Positions 37,273 through 46,526 of a DNA stretch of 64,000 nucleotides are shown here, piece by piece. Origin of the DNA: JAHEEL01 sp963715255 (GTDB lineage: Bacteria > Actinomycetota > Acidimicrobiia > Spongiisociales > UBA5794). The stretch covers positions 1 to 64,000 of the forward strand of contig CAVQRN010000013.1 of the NCBI GenBank assembly GCA_963715255.1, written 5' to 3'. The stretch's first letter is position 1. Every line of letters begins with the position of its first letter. A program made the translations under genes and the position numbers. The notes under the pieces were generated by a model. That model worked only from the letters and a program-made list of their open reading frames with translations. It ran no database searches and was not told the DNA's origin.

Positions 37273-38322
37273 CTAGGCGATGGTGATGGAATCGTCCAGA
37301 TAGACGTCCTGGATTGCGTGCAGCAGCGCCGCCCCTTCGGCCATCGGACGCTGGAACGCTTTCCGGCCCGAGATGAGCCCCGTGCCGCCGGCTCGTTTGT
37401 TGATAACTGCGGTCCGGACCGCCTGTTCGAGGTCGCCGGCGCCCGAGGAGGCTCCACCGCTGTTGATGAGGCCCGCACGGCCCATGTAGCAGTTGACAAC
37501 CTGCCAACGGGTGAGGTCGATGGGATTGTCGCTCGTCAACTCGTCGTACACGAGCGGGTGGGTGCGTCCGAACCCGACGGCTCCGTAGCCACCGTTGTTC
37601 TCCGGCTGCTTCTGTTTGATGATGTCGGCCTCGATCGTGACGCCGAGGTGGTTCGCCTGGCCGGTGAGGTCGGCCGATGCGTCGTAGGACACACCGTTGA
37701 CGGTGAAGGCACTGTTCCGCATGTAGGTCCAGAGCACCGTGAACATGCCTAGTTGGTGTGCACGTTCGAACGCTTCGGTGACTTCCTGGAGCTGACGCAT
37801 CGACTCGTCGGAACCGAAGTAGATCGTTGCGCCGACTCCGGCAGCGCCGAGGTCCCAAGCCTGTTCAACCGAGCCGTACATCACCTGGTCGTAGGTTGCC
37901 GGGTACGTGAGCAGTTCGTTGTGGTTGATCTTCACGATGAACGGAATCTTGTGGGCATAGGTCCGCGAGGCCATCCCGAGAACACCGAAGGTCGTGGCAA
38001 CCGCGTTGGTCCCACCCTCGATGGCTAGTTCAATGATGTTGATCGGGTCGAAGTAGATCGGGTTCGGGGCGAAGGAGGCTGCACCGGAGTGTTCGACGCC
38101 CTGGTCAACGGGCAGGATCGAGACGTAGCCAGATCCAGCAAGCCGTCCGGAATTGAAGAGGAGCGCGAGGTTCCGGAGGACCTGTGGGTTGCGGTCCGTC
38201 TGACCGAAGACACGATCGACGAAGTCGGGGCCGGGGAGTTGGAGGCTCTCCTTCGGGACGGCGGTGGCTTTGTAGTTGAGGAGTGCTTCGGCTTCGTCGC
38301 CGAGCAGTGCCTGGATGTCCAT
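37273..38322 (-). CDS. fbaB: Class I fructose-bisphosphate aldolase (FbaB/DhnA type)
   Basis: 349 residues; ATG 38322 (MDIQALLGDEAEALLNYKAT) is preceded by GGAG, whereas the frame upstream is only fortuitously open. 'SGYVSILPVDQGVEHSGAAS', 'KIPFIVKINHNELLTYPATY', 'GAAGVGATIYFGSDES', 'GLINSGGASSGAGDLEQAVR' and 'AGGTGLISGRKAFQRPM' (phosphate loop) match the DhnA class I aldolase family. It is a cytosolic Schiff-base enzyme, working in gluconeogenesis with the adjacent pckA. Confidence 0.88.
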   Translation of the reverse strand: MDIQALLGDEAEALLNYKATAVPKESLQLPGPDFVDRVFGQTDRNPQVLRNLALLFNSGRLAGSGYVSILPVDQGVEHSGAASFAPNPIYFDPINIIELAIEGGTNAVATTFGVLGMASRTYAHKIPFIVKINHNELLTYPATYDQVMYGSVEQAWDLGAAGVGATIYFGSDESMRQLQEVTEAFERAHQLGMFTVLWTYMRNSAFTVNGVSYDASADLTGQANHLGVTIEADIIKQKQPENNGGYGAVGFGRTHPLVYDELTSDNPIDLTRWQVVNCYMGRAGLINSGGASSGAGDLEQAVRTAVINKRAGGTGLISGRKAFQRPMAEGAALLHAIQDVYLDDSITIA

Positions 38323-38415
38323 GAGATCTCCTTGAGAGGGATGGTTCCTCTGATTATCGCGGATGCGTGTTCTTCTGGGCAACTGATCTCCCCAAGAGCC
38401 GTACCGAGGGTTGCA

Positions 38416-38449
38416 GTCCCCGTATACGGCGCTGCCAGCCCGCGGAATG
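38416..38449 (-). repeat. 34-bp intergenic element, copy 2 (promoter-like)
   Basis: Matches 15338-15371 at 31 of 34 positions; the differences are C/T after GTCCCCG and TG/CC before AGCCCGCGG. On the minus strand it lies 94 bp upstream of the aldolase start, which parallels copy 1 upstream of the SRAP gene. Confidence 0.5.
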
Positions 38450-38461
38450 CGGTCGCAAGAT

Positions 38462-40156
38462 CTAAATGCCGAGGAAGGTGGCGATGTCGTCGGCAACCCC
38501 GGCCGCCGTCGCCAGGAGCGCCTCTTCGGCGCTCAGCCAATCGTCCCCCGTGTCGCCGCGCAGATCGACGTAGATCTTGAGCTTCGGTTCGGTCCCCGAC
38601 GGTCGGATGAGCGCCCGTCCGGCATCGCCGAGGGAGAGTTCGACAAGTGGCGTGGCCGCCAGGTATCGCGGCCGGTTCTCTGCACCGAGCCGGTAGTCGA
38701 CAACTCCCATCACCGCGAGGCCACCGACCGTGTCCGGTGTGCGCTCGGCAAGCAGCGCCATGGCTGCTGCGATCTCGTCGGCACCTTCAGCACCGGGGCG
38801 AACAATGCTCTTCTGTGTCGAGACCCAGAGGCCGTGCCTCTCGTAGAGCCCGGCGAGCCGGTCCCAGACGGTGGCCCCATCCCCTCGGGCTTCGGCGACG
38901 AGCGCAGCGAACGCCACGGCCGCTGAGATCCCGTCCTTGTCGCGAACCGTCTGACCAACCGAGTACCCGAGGGCCTCCTCGTATCCGAACACGTAGCTGC
39001 CGCGACCTTCGGCTTCGAGATCGAGAGCAGCATTCCAGACCCACTTGAACCCGGTGAGAGTTCGGTCGTAAACGGCGCCGTAGTGCTCGGCGATCGACGC
39101 CAGCATCGGCGATGACACGATGCTGTTCATCACAATCGGCCGCTCGACGACGCCCCCGCTGAGCATGTAGTCGGCAAGGAGGACCCCGATCTGATTACCG
39201 CTGAGCTGCCGATATCCGCTGCCGGGCTCCGGTATCGACACCGCCAGTCGATCGGTATCTGGATCGTTCGCGATCACGAGATCCGCGTCGATGGCTGATG
39301 CCAGTTCATGGGCGAGATCCATCGCACCCGGTTCCTCGGGGTTCGGGAACGCGACGGTCGGGAAGTGGCCGTCTGGTTCGAACTGGGCGGCGACTGGGTG
39401 AACATGGGGGAAACCGAACCGGTCGAGAGCAGCAACAACGTACTTCCCTCCGACGCCGTGCATCGCCGTGTAGACGATGCTGATCGTCCGATCGCCCGCA
39501 GTGGTCGGGAGGCTTTGCGCAACTTCGTGGAGATACTCCTCGAACATCTCCTCGGTAACACGACGAGCGGCGGCACCGACGATTTCAGCTCTCGGGATTT
39601 CCGAAGCTCTCTTCACGGCAGCGATCGCCAATGCGATCTGCGTGTCGGTCGGTGGGATGATCTGCGCACCGTTGGCCGCATAGACCTTGTATCCGTTGTC
39701 GGCCGGGGGGTTGTGCGATGCGGTGACAACGACCGCAGCAACACCTCCGAGACTCAAAGAGGCGTAGGCCACAATTGGTGTTGGGACCGGATCCTCGAAG
39801 TACCGGACCTGGAATCCGGCGGCGACGAGCACTGCGATCGTGTCCTTCATGAACGTCGCACTGGAGAGTCGGGCGTCGCGACCCACAACAACGGGACCCT
39901 GCTCGTTCCCGGTCGTGGAGAGCAGGTAGTCGGCGAGGCCTCGCGTCGCCCGGATCACCGTCGCACGGTTCATCCGGTTGGAGCCCGCCTCGACACGGCC
40001 GCGCAGTCCTGCGGTTCCGAATTGGAGCGTTGCTCCCATCCGCTCGGTGAGTTCGTCAACGTTGCCCGAATCGACGATGCCCTGGAGTTCCGCTCTGGTG
40101 ATCGGATCGGGGTCTCCTGCGATCCACTCGGCGGCTGCTGCGTAGAGATCTTCCAT
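38462..40156 (-). CDS. Phosphoglucomutase/phosphomannomutase (alpha-D-phosphohexomutase)
   Basis: 564 residues. 'VVTASHNPPADNGYKVYAAN' contains the phospho-Ser; 'IANDPDTDRLAVSIPEPG' is the Mg-binding loop; 'VFGYEEALGYSVGQTVRDKD' is the sugar-binding loop; 'LIRPSGTEPKLKIYVDLRGD' is the phosphate-binding loop. The domain length and the GYEEALGY loop fit the PGM2/PgcA-like group, which interconverts hexose 1- and 6-phosphates (or pentose phosphates). It is transcribed on the same strand as fbaB-pckA, 140 bp upstream, but the gap holds a promoter-like repeat. Confidence 0.88.
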   Translation of the reverse strand: MEDLYAAAAEWIAGDPDPITRAELQGIVDSGNVDELTERMGATLQFGTAGLRGRVEAGSNRMNRATVIRATRGLADYLLSTTGNEQGPVVVGRDARLSSATFMKDTIAVLVAAGFQVRYFEDPVPTPIVAYASLSLGGVAAVVVTASHNPPADNGYKVYAANGAQIIPPTDTQIALAIAAVKRASEIPRAEIVGAAARRVTEEMFEEYLHEVAQSLPTTAGDRTISIVYTAMHGVGGKYVVAALDRFGFPHVHPVAAQFEPDGHFPTVAFPNPEEPGAMDLAHELASAIDADLVIANDPDTDRLAVSIPEPGSGYRQLSGNQIGVLLADYMLSGGVVERPIVMNSIVSSPMLASIAEHYGAVYDRTLTGFKWVWNAALDLEAEGRGSYVFGYEEALGYSVGQTVRDKDGISAAVAFAALVAEARGDGATVWDRLAGLYERHGLWVSTQKSIVRPGAEGADEIAAAMALLAERTPDTVGGLAVMGVVDYRLGAENRPRYLAATPLVELSLGDAGRALIRPSGTEPKLKIYVDLRGDTGDDWLSAEEALLATAAGVADDIATFLGI

Positions 40157-40297
40157 GGCCCCAAGCGTAGTAAATCAGGAGAAGCCGCAGGGCAACGGAC
40201 GGGAGCGTCGGTCTGCTGGGAGAGGACCATCGGCCCCTCCATGCGGGCCGTCCTCCCCTGCCGGATCAGGTCACCAGTGCGTACGATGCGATCAGCG

Positions 40298-42544
40298 ATG
40301 TCCACTCCTTCCGTTCGCCGCCGAATTCGCGTCTCCGGGATCGTCCAGGGAGTCGGTTTCCGACCGTTCGTCTTCAATCTGGCGAACGAGATGGACCTCG
40401 TCGGGTTCGTCGGCAACGACACCGACGGCGTCTTCATCGAGATCGGTGGCGAGGCCCCCACGCTCGACCGGTTCGTTGCTGCCCTCGAAGTGTCGGCACC
40501 GGCGGCCGCACGAATCCAACGCATCAAATCCGAAGACATCGAGTCAACTGACGACACATCGTTCCGGATCGTTGCCAGCCACCATGCCGAGACCGGGACC
40601 GCCCTGGTCTCCCCGGACCTTCGGACGTGCGACGACTGCCTCCGCGAACTCCACGACCCGGACGACCGCCGCTACGGATACCCATTCATCAACTGCACGA
40701 ATTGTGGGCCCCGGTTCACGATCACCCAGCGGACCCCGTACGACCGACCGAGCACCACGATGCGTCCGTTCGAGATGTGCGATGCCTGCCTGGCTGAATA
40801 CCGGGACCCGGCAGATCGGCGCTTCCACGCCCAACCGAACGCCTGCCCCGAGTGCGGGCCTTCCGTGCGAACCATCCCGCCGACTGAGGATCCGATCGGG
40901 GACACCCGACGACGCATTTCCGCAGGCGAGGTCGTCGCGATCAAGGGACTCGGCGGCTTCCATCTCGCATGTGATGCGACCTCCGATGCTGCGGTCGCCC
41001 TGCTGCGAGAACGCAAGGGCCGCGTCGAAAAGCCGTTCGCAGTGATGGTGTCCAACGTCGAGACCGCCCGATCCGTCGGGCACATCGATGCAGACGAGTT
41101 CCGACTCCTCACCTCTCGGGAACGGCCGATCGTCCTGCTGGACAAGCGCATGGCGACCACCGTTTCGGAGTTCGTCGCCCCCGGCAACGGCTATCTCGGG
41201 GTCATGCTCCCGTACACGCCGCTGCACGCACTACTGATCGAACCCGGCGAGGTGTGGGTGATGACCTCCGGCAACCTCTCAGAGGAACCGATCGTCACCG
41301 ACAACGACGACGCCGTTGCGCGCCTCAGCACCCTCGCCGATGCCTTCGTAGTCCACGATCGGGATATCCATGTTCCATGCGACGACTCGGTCATGCGCGT
41401 GCTTGACGGCGCCGAATACCCGATCCGTCGCTCACGCGGCTACGCGCCGTTCCCGGTCCCCCTCCCCTTTGCAGCACCGCCGATTCTTGCAACGGGCGGC
41501 GAACTGAAGGCCACGTTCTGCTTGGCGGCGGGCCGCGACGGGTTCATGAGTCAGCACGTCGGCGACATGGAGAACCTCGAGACGCTCGATTCCTTCGCTC
41601 GCGCCGTCGACCACTTCATCGATCTCTTCCGCATCGAACCGGAGTTGATCGCCGCGGACCTCCACCCCGGATACCTCTCGACGAAGTGGGCAGAACAGCG
41701 GAGCCTCCCCGTTGTCAAGGTCCAACACCACCACGCCCATGTGGCGTCGGTAATGGCAGAGCACGGAGCCCTTGAACCGGTCATCGGGTTCTCCTTCGAC
41801 GGCACCGGGTACGGGACCGACGGCACGGTATGGGGCGGCGAGATTCTCGTCGCCGACTACGAGGGACTCCGACGCGTTGGACATCTGAAATCGACCCCGC
41901 TTCCCGGCGGCGACGCCGCCGTCAAGCATCCTGCCAGGATGGCTCTCTCACATCTCCGAACCGCCGGTATCCCATGGAGCGAAGACCTTCCACCCGTCTC
42001 TGCGCTCACCACCACCGAACGTGCTCTCCTCGAGACCCAACTCGAGCGTGGGATCAATACGATCCCAACCACTAGCATGGGCAGGCTCTTCGATGCCGTA
42101 TCAGCGATCGTGGGTGTGCGCCAGACCGTCACCTACGAGGCCCAGGCCGCCATCGAGTTCGAGGCCCTCATCGATGTCTCCGAAGGCGGCACCTACACCT
42201 TCGCCATCGTCGAGCAAGACGAGTCGCTGGTGATCGATCCTGCTCCCGTGCTCCGTTCGATTGCGGACGACGTCGTGGGTGGCGAATCGGTCGGCACGAT
42301 CGCCGCCCGCTTTCACCGGAGCGTCGCAGAGGCGATCGTCGAGACGGCCGAACGTGTTCGAAGGCGGACGGGTCTCACTACCGTTGGATTGAGCGGAGGA
42401 GTGTTCCAGAACGTGACACTGACACACGCAACCAGAACAGCGCTCACCGAGAAGGGTTTCGAGGTGCTGCTACACCGGCTCGTGCCTCCCAACGACGGAG
42501 GTCTGGCGCTCGGTCAGGCCGTAATCGCTGCGGCGAGGAGATAG
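40298..42544 (+). CDS. hypF: Carbamoyltransferase HypF
   Basis: 748 residues; ATG 40298 is chosen because the acylphosphatase domain starts at once (RIRVSGIVQGVGFRPFVFNL); the long upstream frame overlaps the mutase gene antisense. Zinc-finger pairs 'CDDCLRELHDP', 'CTNCGPR', 'CDACLAEYRDP' and 'CPECGPS'; YrdC-like domain 'IKGLGGFHLACDATSDAAVA'; Kae1-like domain 'KVQHHHAHVASVMAEHG' and 'VGLSGGVFQNVTLT'. HypF makes carbamoyl adenylate and transfers the carbamoyl group to HypE for the CN ligands of [NiFe] hydrogenase. First gene of hypFCDE. Confidence 0.93.
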   Translation: MSTPSVRRRIRVSGIVQGVGFRPFVFNLANEMDLVGFVGNDTDGVFIEIGGEAPTLDRFVAALEVSAPAAARIQRIKSEDIESTDDTSFRIVASHHAETGTALVSPDLRTCDDCLRELHDPDDRRYGYPFINCTNCGPRFTITQRTPYDRPSTTMRPFEMCDACLAEYRDPADRRFHAQPNACPECGPSVRTIPPTEDPIGDTRRRISAGEVVAIKGLGGFHLACDATSDAAVALLRERKGRVEKPFAVMVSNVETARSVGHIDADEFRLLTSRERPIVLLDKRMATTVSEFVAPGNGYLGVMLPYTPLHALLIEPGEVWVMTSGNLSEEPIVTDNDDAVARLSTLADAFVVHDRDIHVPCDDSVMRVLDGAEYPIRRSRGYAPFPVPLPFAAPPILATGGELKATFCLAAGRDGFMSQHVGDMENLETLDSFARAVDHFIDLFRIEPELIAADLHPGYLSTKWAEQRSLPVVKVQHHHAHVASVMAEHGALEPVIGFSFDGTGYGTDGTVWGGEILVADYEGLRRVGHLKSTPLPGGDAAVKHPARMALSHLRTAGIPWSEDLPPVSALTTTERALLETQLERGINTIPTTSMGRLFDAVSAIVGVRQTVTYEAQAAIEFEALIDVSEGGTYTFAIVEQDESLVIDPAPVLRSIADDVVGGESVGTIAARFHRSVAEAIVETAERVRRRTGLTTVGLSGGVFQNVTLTHATRTALTEKGFEVLLHRLVPPNDGGLALGQAVIAAARR

Positions 42545-42550
42545 ATCGAC

Positions 42551-42841
42551 ATGTGTCTTGGCATCCCCGGGAAGGTCATCGAAATTACCGGTGAGGGCGT
42601 AACGATGACGGGGAAGGTCGACTTCGACGGCATCGTCAAAGAGGTAAGCCTCGCCTACGTACCAGATATCTCGATCGGGGACTACGCGATCATCCACGTC
42701 GGCTTCGCAATCACCCAACTCGACGAGAAGGCCGCCCTCGAAACGCTGGCCCACCTCCAGGAGATCGAAGCCATCGAAGTCGAACTCGACCCCGACGCTG
42801 CACTCGCAGCAGAAGAAGCGATCGCCAAGGGTGCCGAGTGA
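42551..42841 (+). CDS. hypC: Hydrogenase assembly chaperone HypC
   Basis: 96 residues: MCLGIPGKVIEITGEGVTMT. Met-Cys2 and LGIPGxV are the HypC/HupF hallmark; Cys2 binds the Fe(CO)(CN)2 precursor with HypD. 'GDYAIIHVGFAITQLDEKAA' is the conserved core, followed by a Glu/Ala-rich tail. Six bp after hypF. Its stop overlaps the hypD GTG start (GTGA). Confidence 0.93.
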   Translation: MCLGIPGKVIEITGEGVTMTGKVDFDGIVKEVSLAYVPDISIGDYAIIHVGFAITQLDEKAALETLAHLQEIEAIEVELDPDAALAAEEAIAKGAE

Positions 42842-43945
42842 AGTACCTCGACGAGTTCAGGGATTCCGATCTGGCCCGGCGGCTGCTCGACGACATCGCC
42901 GGCATCACGACGAAGCACCACGTTCTGATGGAGGTGTGCGGAGGCCAGACCCATTCGATCATTCGCAACGGCATCGACCGTCTCCTCCCCGATGACATCG
43001 AGATGGTCCACGGCCCGGGCTGCCCCGTCTGCGTGACCCCGCTCGAGACGATCGACAAGGCACTGGAGATCGCGTCGCGAGACGGAGTCATCTTCTGCTC
43101 GTTCGGAGACATGCTGCGTGTCCCGGGGTCCGGGCGTGACCTGTTCTCCGTCAAGAGCACGGGAGGCGACGTGCGCATCGTCTACTCACCCCTCGATGCC
43201 GTTCAGATCGCCAGAGACAATCCGGATCGCGACGTCGTGTTCTTCGGGATCGGATTTGAGACAACCGCACCGGCGAACGCCATGGCCCTCTACCAAGCGA
43301 AGCAGGAAGGCCTCACCAACTTCTCGATGCTCGTGTCTCACGTCCTCGTCCCCCCCGCGATGCGCGCCATCCTCGACTCCCCGACGAACCGGGTGGAGGC
43401 GTTCCTTGCCGCCGGGCACGTCTGTTCCGTGATGGGTTATGAGCAGTACTACCCCATCGCCGAGCAGTACGGGACACCGATCGTCGTCACCGGATTCGAA
43501 CCGCTGGACCTGCTCCAGGGCATCAAGATGGCGGTGCTCCAACTCGAAGAGGGCCGAGCTGAGGTCGAGAACGCGTACCAGCGAGCGGTGACGCGCGAGA
43601 GGCAACCTGCCGGCACAGCAGATGCTCGCCGACGTCTTCGTCACGGTCGACCGCAAGTGGCGGGGAATCGGAGCGATCCCCCAATCCGGTTGGGCGCTGG
43701 GCGCCGACTACAAAACGTTCGACGCTGCCGAACGGTTCACCGTCACCGACATCGATACCGTCGAGTCTCCACTCTGTCACGCCGGCGAGGTGCTGCGCGG
43801 CACTCTGAAGCCCGACCAGTGCCCGGCCTTCGGGAAGGAGTGCACACCCCGTACCCCGCTCGGAGCCACGATGGTGTCGGCCGAGGGCGCCTGCGCCGCC
43901 TACTACCTGTATGGACGGTTCAAGGAGCTAGAGGCAACGCCATGA
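42838..43945 (+). pseudogene. hypD: Hydrogenase maturation protein HypD, one frameshift
   Basis: GTG 42838. 'VLMEVCGGQTHSIIRNGIDR', 'MVHGPGCPVCVTPLETID', 'VFFGIGFETTAPANAMALYQ', 'HVCSVMGYEQYYPIAEQYGT' and 'VTGFEPLDLLQGI' are all HypD. Near 43603 an extra base in 'CGAGAGGCAAC' throws the frame. Resuming one frame over gives 'MLADVFVTVDRKWRGIGAIP' and the Fe-S/active Cys segment 'CHAGEVLRG...CPAFGKECTP' to 43945. Length about 369, normal. The shifted frame happens to run into hypE, giving a false fused frame. HypD carries a [4Fe-4S] cluster and assembles the Fe(CN)2CO unit with HypC. Confidence 0.9.
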
Positions 43946-44985
43946 CGATCGAAAACTGGACGTGCCCGATGCCGCTTCGGGACCACCCGACGATTGTGAT
44001 GGGCCACGGCGGAGGTGGGCAACTCTCTGCGGAGCTCATCGAGCACCTCTTCCTACCGGCGTTCGGCAACGGAGAGCTCGCCGAACTCGCCGACGCTGCG
44101 GTGCTGGATCTCGAAGGGAGCATCTCCTTCTCGACGGATACATTCACCGTTCACCCGCGGTTCTTCCCCGGTGGCGACATCGGAGAGCTGGCCATCAACG
44201 GGACGGTGAACGATGTCGCAATGCGAGGAGCCGTCCCGCGATACCTGAGCGTCGGCCTCATCCTCGAAGAAGGACTGCCGATGGCAGAACTCGGCGTCAT
44301 CGTCAATTCCATGGCCAAAGCGGCGGAGCACGCCGGTGTGACGATCGTCACCGGCGACACGAAGGTCGTCGACCGTGGTCACGGCGACGGCGTCTACATC
44401 AACACCACCGGGATCGGGATCATGCGCGAAGGCACCGACATCCGCCCGCAGAGAGCAACCCCCGGTGACGCGATCATCGTGTCGGGCACCATGGGAGACC
44501 ACGGCATGGCGATCATGTCGGTCCGCGAAGGCCTCGAGTTCGAAGCGTCGATCCGCTCCGATTCGGCCGCTCTCAACCACATGATCGGTGACGTGCTGGA
44601 CACCGGTGCCGACGTTCACGTGCTCCGGGATCCGACCCGTGGAGGACTCGCCGCATCGTTGAATGAGATCGCGAAAGCCGCGAACGTCGGCGTTCTCATC
44701 GAGGAGCGCGCGATCCCTGTGGACCGCACAGTGGCCGCAGCCTGCGAGATGCTGGGTATGGACCCGATGTACGTTGCGAACGAGGGGAAGGTGGTCGCGT
44801 TCGTGGGGGCCGATGATGCCGACCGCGTTCTGAATGCGATGCGCTCGCACCCGGAGGGAGTCAACGCAACGATCGTCGGAACGGTCACCGACACGCACCG
44901 CGGGATGGTCGCTGCCCGAACGCCCCTCGGTTCCACGCGGGTCGTCGACATGCAGGTCGGTGAGCAGCTCCCAAGGATCTGCTGA
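43942..44985 (+). CDS. hypE: Hydrogenase maturation protein HypE (carbamoyl dehydratase)
   Basis: 347 residues from ATG 43942 (MTIENWTCPMPLRDHPTIVM). 'GHGGGGQLSAELIEHLFLPA', 'FSTDTFTVHPRFFPGGDIGE' and 'VHVLRDPTRGGLAASLNEIA' are the PurM-like ATP-binding motifs. The C-terminus ends in the obligatory 'PRIC', whose Cys carries the carbamoyl, then thiocyanate group. It overlaps the hypD stop by 4 bp. No hydrogenase structural gene, hypA or hypB follows. Confidence 0.93.
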   Translation: MTIENWTCPMPLRDHPTIVMGHGGGGQLSAELIEHLFLPAFGNGELAELADAAVLDLEGSISFSTDTFTVHPRFFPGGDIGELAINGTVNDVAMRGAVPRYLSVGLILEEGLPMAELGVIVNSMAKAAEHAGVTIVTGDTKVVDRGHGDGVYINTTGIGIMREGTDIRPQRATPGDAIIVSGTMGDHGMAIMSVREGLEFEASIRSDSAALNHMIGDVLDTGADVHVLRDPTRGGLAASLNEIAKAANVGVLIEERAIPVDRTVAAACEMLGMDPMYVANEGKVVAFVGADDADRVLNAMRSHPEGVNATIVGTVTDTHRGMVAARTPLGSTRVVDMQVGEQLPRIC

Positions 44986-45016
44986 CCGACGGAGGCTGTC
45001 GCCGTATCCTGCCGGT

Positions 45017-45577
45017 ATGGAACTCGAGGTCCGTCCGCTCACGCCGGAAACCTGGGATGACTTCGAAACGGTCATGGGTCCGCGGGGCGGCGACGCCGGC
45101 TGTTGGTGCATGTTCAACAAGCAGACTTCTCGCGAATTCGACGCTGCCAAGGGTGAACCAAACCGAGCCGCCATCCGTGCCATTGCTGACAGCGGTGAGG
45201 TCCCCGGCCTCATCGGGTACCTCGACGGAACGCCGATTGGGTGGGTCGCCGTGCAGCCACGAGAGGTCTACGGCCGCCTCTCCCGCTCACGCGTCGCCAG
45301 GCCGCTCGACGAACGTCCGGCATGGGCCGTGACCTGTTTCGTCGTTCCGAAGGAGCACCGCCGACAAGGTTTGGCATCGGCCCTCCTTGTGGCGGCGTGT
45401 GAATACGCGGCGGCCCAGGGCGCAACCCTGATCGAGGGTTATCCGGTCGAGCCGCGAGAGGATCGGATGCCCGATTTCTGGGCATGGATGGGGTTCGCTT
45501 CCATGTTCGAAGACGCCGGCTTCGAAGAGGTCGACCGCCGCACCGAGACCCGCCCCTTCATGCGCAGAGAGTTCTAG
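45017..45577 (+). CDS. GNAT-family N-acetyltransferase
   Basis: 186 residues from ATG 45017. Acetyl-CoA loop 'VTCFVVPKEHRRQGLASALL' (R/QxxGxA), and earlier 'GYLDGTPIGWVAVQPREVYG'. An unusual 'GGDAGCWCMFNKQTSREFDA' segment near the N-terminus (a CWC motif) is a feature of one uncharacterised actinobacterial GNAT group. Substrate unknown. It lies 31 bp after hypE and may be read through from the hyp operon. Confidence 0.8.
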   Translation: MELEVRPLTPETWDDFETVMGPRGGDAGCWCMFNKQTSREFDAAKGEPNRAAIRAIADSGEVPGLIGYLDGTPIGWVAVQPREVYGRLSRSRVARPLDERPAWAVTCFVVPKEHRRQGLASALLVAACEYAAAQGATLIEGYPVEPREDRMPDFWAWMGFASMFEDAGFEEVDRRTETRPFMRREF

Positions 45578-45798
45578 CCCCATGCCCACGGACCATCGGA
45601 GCCGCGAGGACCACCTGGTACGTTGAGGTCGAATCGACCATTCAGTACGAACTGATGGGTACCTTCGAACGCAAGGGTGTGCCGGGCGGGTGGGACCTGG
45701 ATGAGATCCTGTAGCGGTCCTCAATCAGTGTCGCATGCTCGCTCTGAGACGGATCAGTGGATCGCTAGGATCGGCACCACGACCAAGGGGGTTGCGAG
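45578..45798. other. Intergenic, nothing assigned
   Basis: A short frame ends with 'YELMGTFERKGVPGGWDLDE' at 45714. It has no good start and no known homologue I can name. No RNA gene or strong hairpin seen. Confidence 0.4.
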
Positions 45799-46506
45799 TT
45801 GGCGCTGATGGACTGTCCCGAGTGCGGCTATCGGGTCTCGTCTGCGTCACCGTCGTGTCCACATTGCGATCACCTCCTGAATGCCCCTCCAGAAGTGGTC
45901 TCCGAGGACACGGAGACCCACGACACCGCACCGCGGCCACCCCCAACTCCTGTGTCCGGAACTCAGCCGCGATCTCAGAGCAACTGGGTGGTCGGGATTG
46001 CCGCTGCGGCGGTCGCTGGGGTGATCCTGATCGGCATCGCCGCCACGGTGTTCCTCGCCGGGTCGATCAGCATCAGCAACCCGTTCGAAGACTCCGACAC
46101 CGTCGAAGCCGGCGTCCAGACGACGGTCGTTGCGACCGCAGGCAACGACTACGAATTGGTCGTCGGTGAGTGCATCGATGACGACGAGTTGGAGAGCTAC
46201 TTCGCCGGCGACGACTACGAGACGACACCGTGTGACAGCCCGCATGACAACGAGGTCTACTTCGTCCATGAGTTCGCGGCTGGTCCGTACCCGGGAGAAG
46301 ATACGGTCAGCGATGAACTGGCCGACGTGTGTGAGGATGAATTCGGGGCGTATGTCGGCCGTGACTACGAATCCTCGTCGCTCGTCATCTACCGGCTCTG
46401 GCCCGGGCCGGAACTCTGGGATTCGGGGGGGCGTAGCGGCGAGTGCCTGCTGTATGACCCAGACTTGAACAAGCTGACCGGATCGGCGTACCAGAGCGGC
46501 TGGTGA
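45799..46506 (+). CDS. Zinc-ribbon membrane protein with septum-formation-like domain
   Basis: 235 residues. The N-terminal zinc ribbon 'MDCPECGYRVSSASPSCPHC' (two CxxC pairs) is followed by a Pro-rich linker, one transmembrane helix (about residues 68-92) and an acidic exterior domain with three Cys ('VVGECIDDDELESYF', 'TTPCDSPHDNEVYFVHEFAA'), like the actinobacterial septum-formation domain. Start TTG 45799 has a GGGGG ribosome site 6 bp away; ATG 45808 is the alternative and would begin exactly at the zinc ribbon. Function not known. Confidence 0.65.
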   Translation: MALMDCPECGYRVSSASPSCPHCDHLLNAPPEVVSEDTETHDTAPRPPPTPVSGTQPRSQSNWVVGIAAAAVAGVILIGIAATVFLAGSISISNPFEDSDTVEAGVQTTVVATAGNDYELVVGECIDDDELESYFAGDDYETTPCDSPHDNEVYFVHEFAAGPYPGEDTVSDELADVCEDEFGAYVGRDYESSSLVIYRLWPGPELWDSGGRSGECLLYDPDLNKLTGSAYQSGW

Positions 46507-46526
46507 CACCGTCCGCAGCGGGCTGA

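Noticed and set aside
39308..40297. Long in-frame extension upstream of hypF (would give a 1078-residue protein)
   Set aside because: It is antisense to the phosphohexomutase gene and has no acylphosphatase-like content; HypF starts naturally at 40298.
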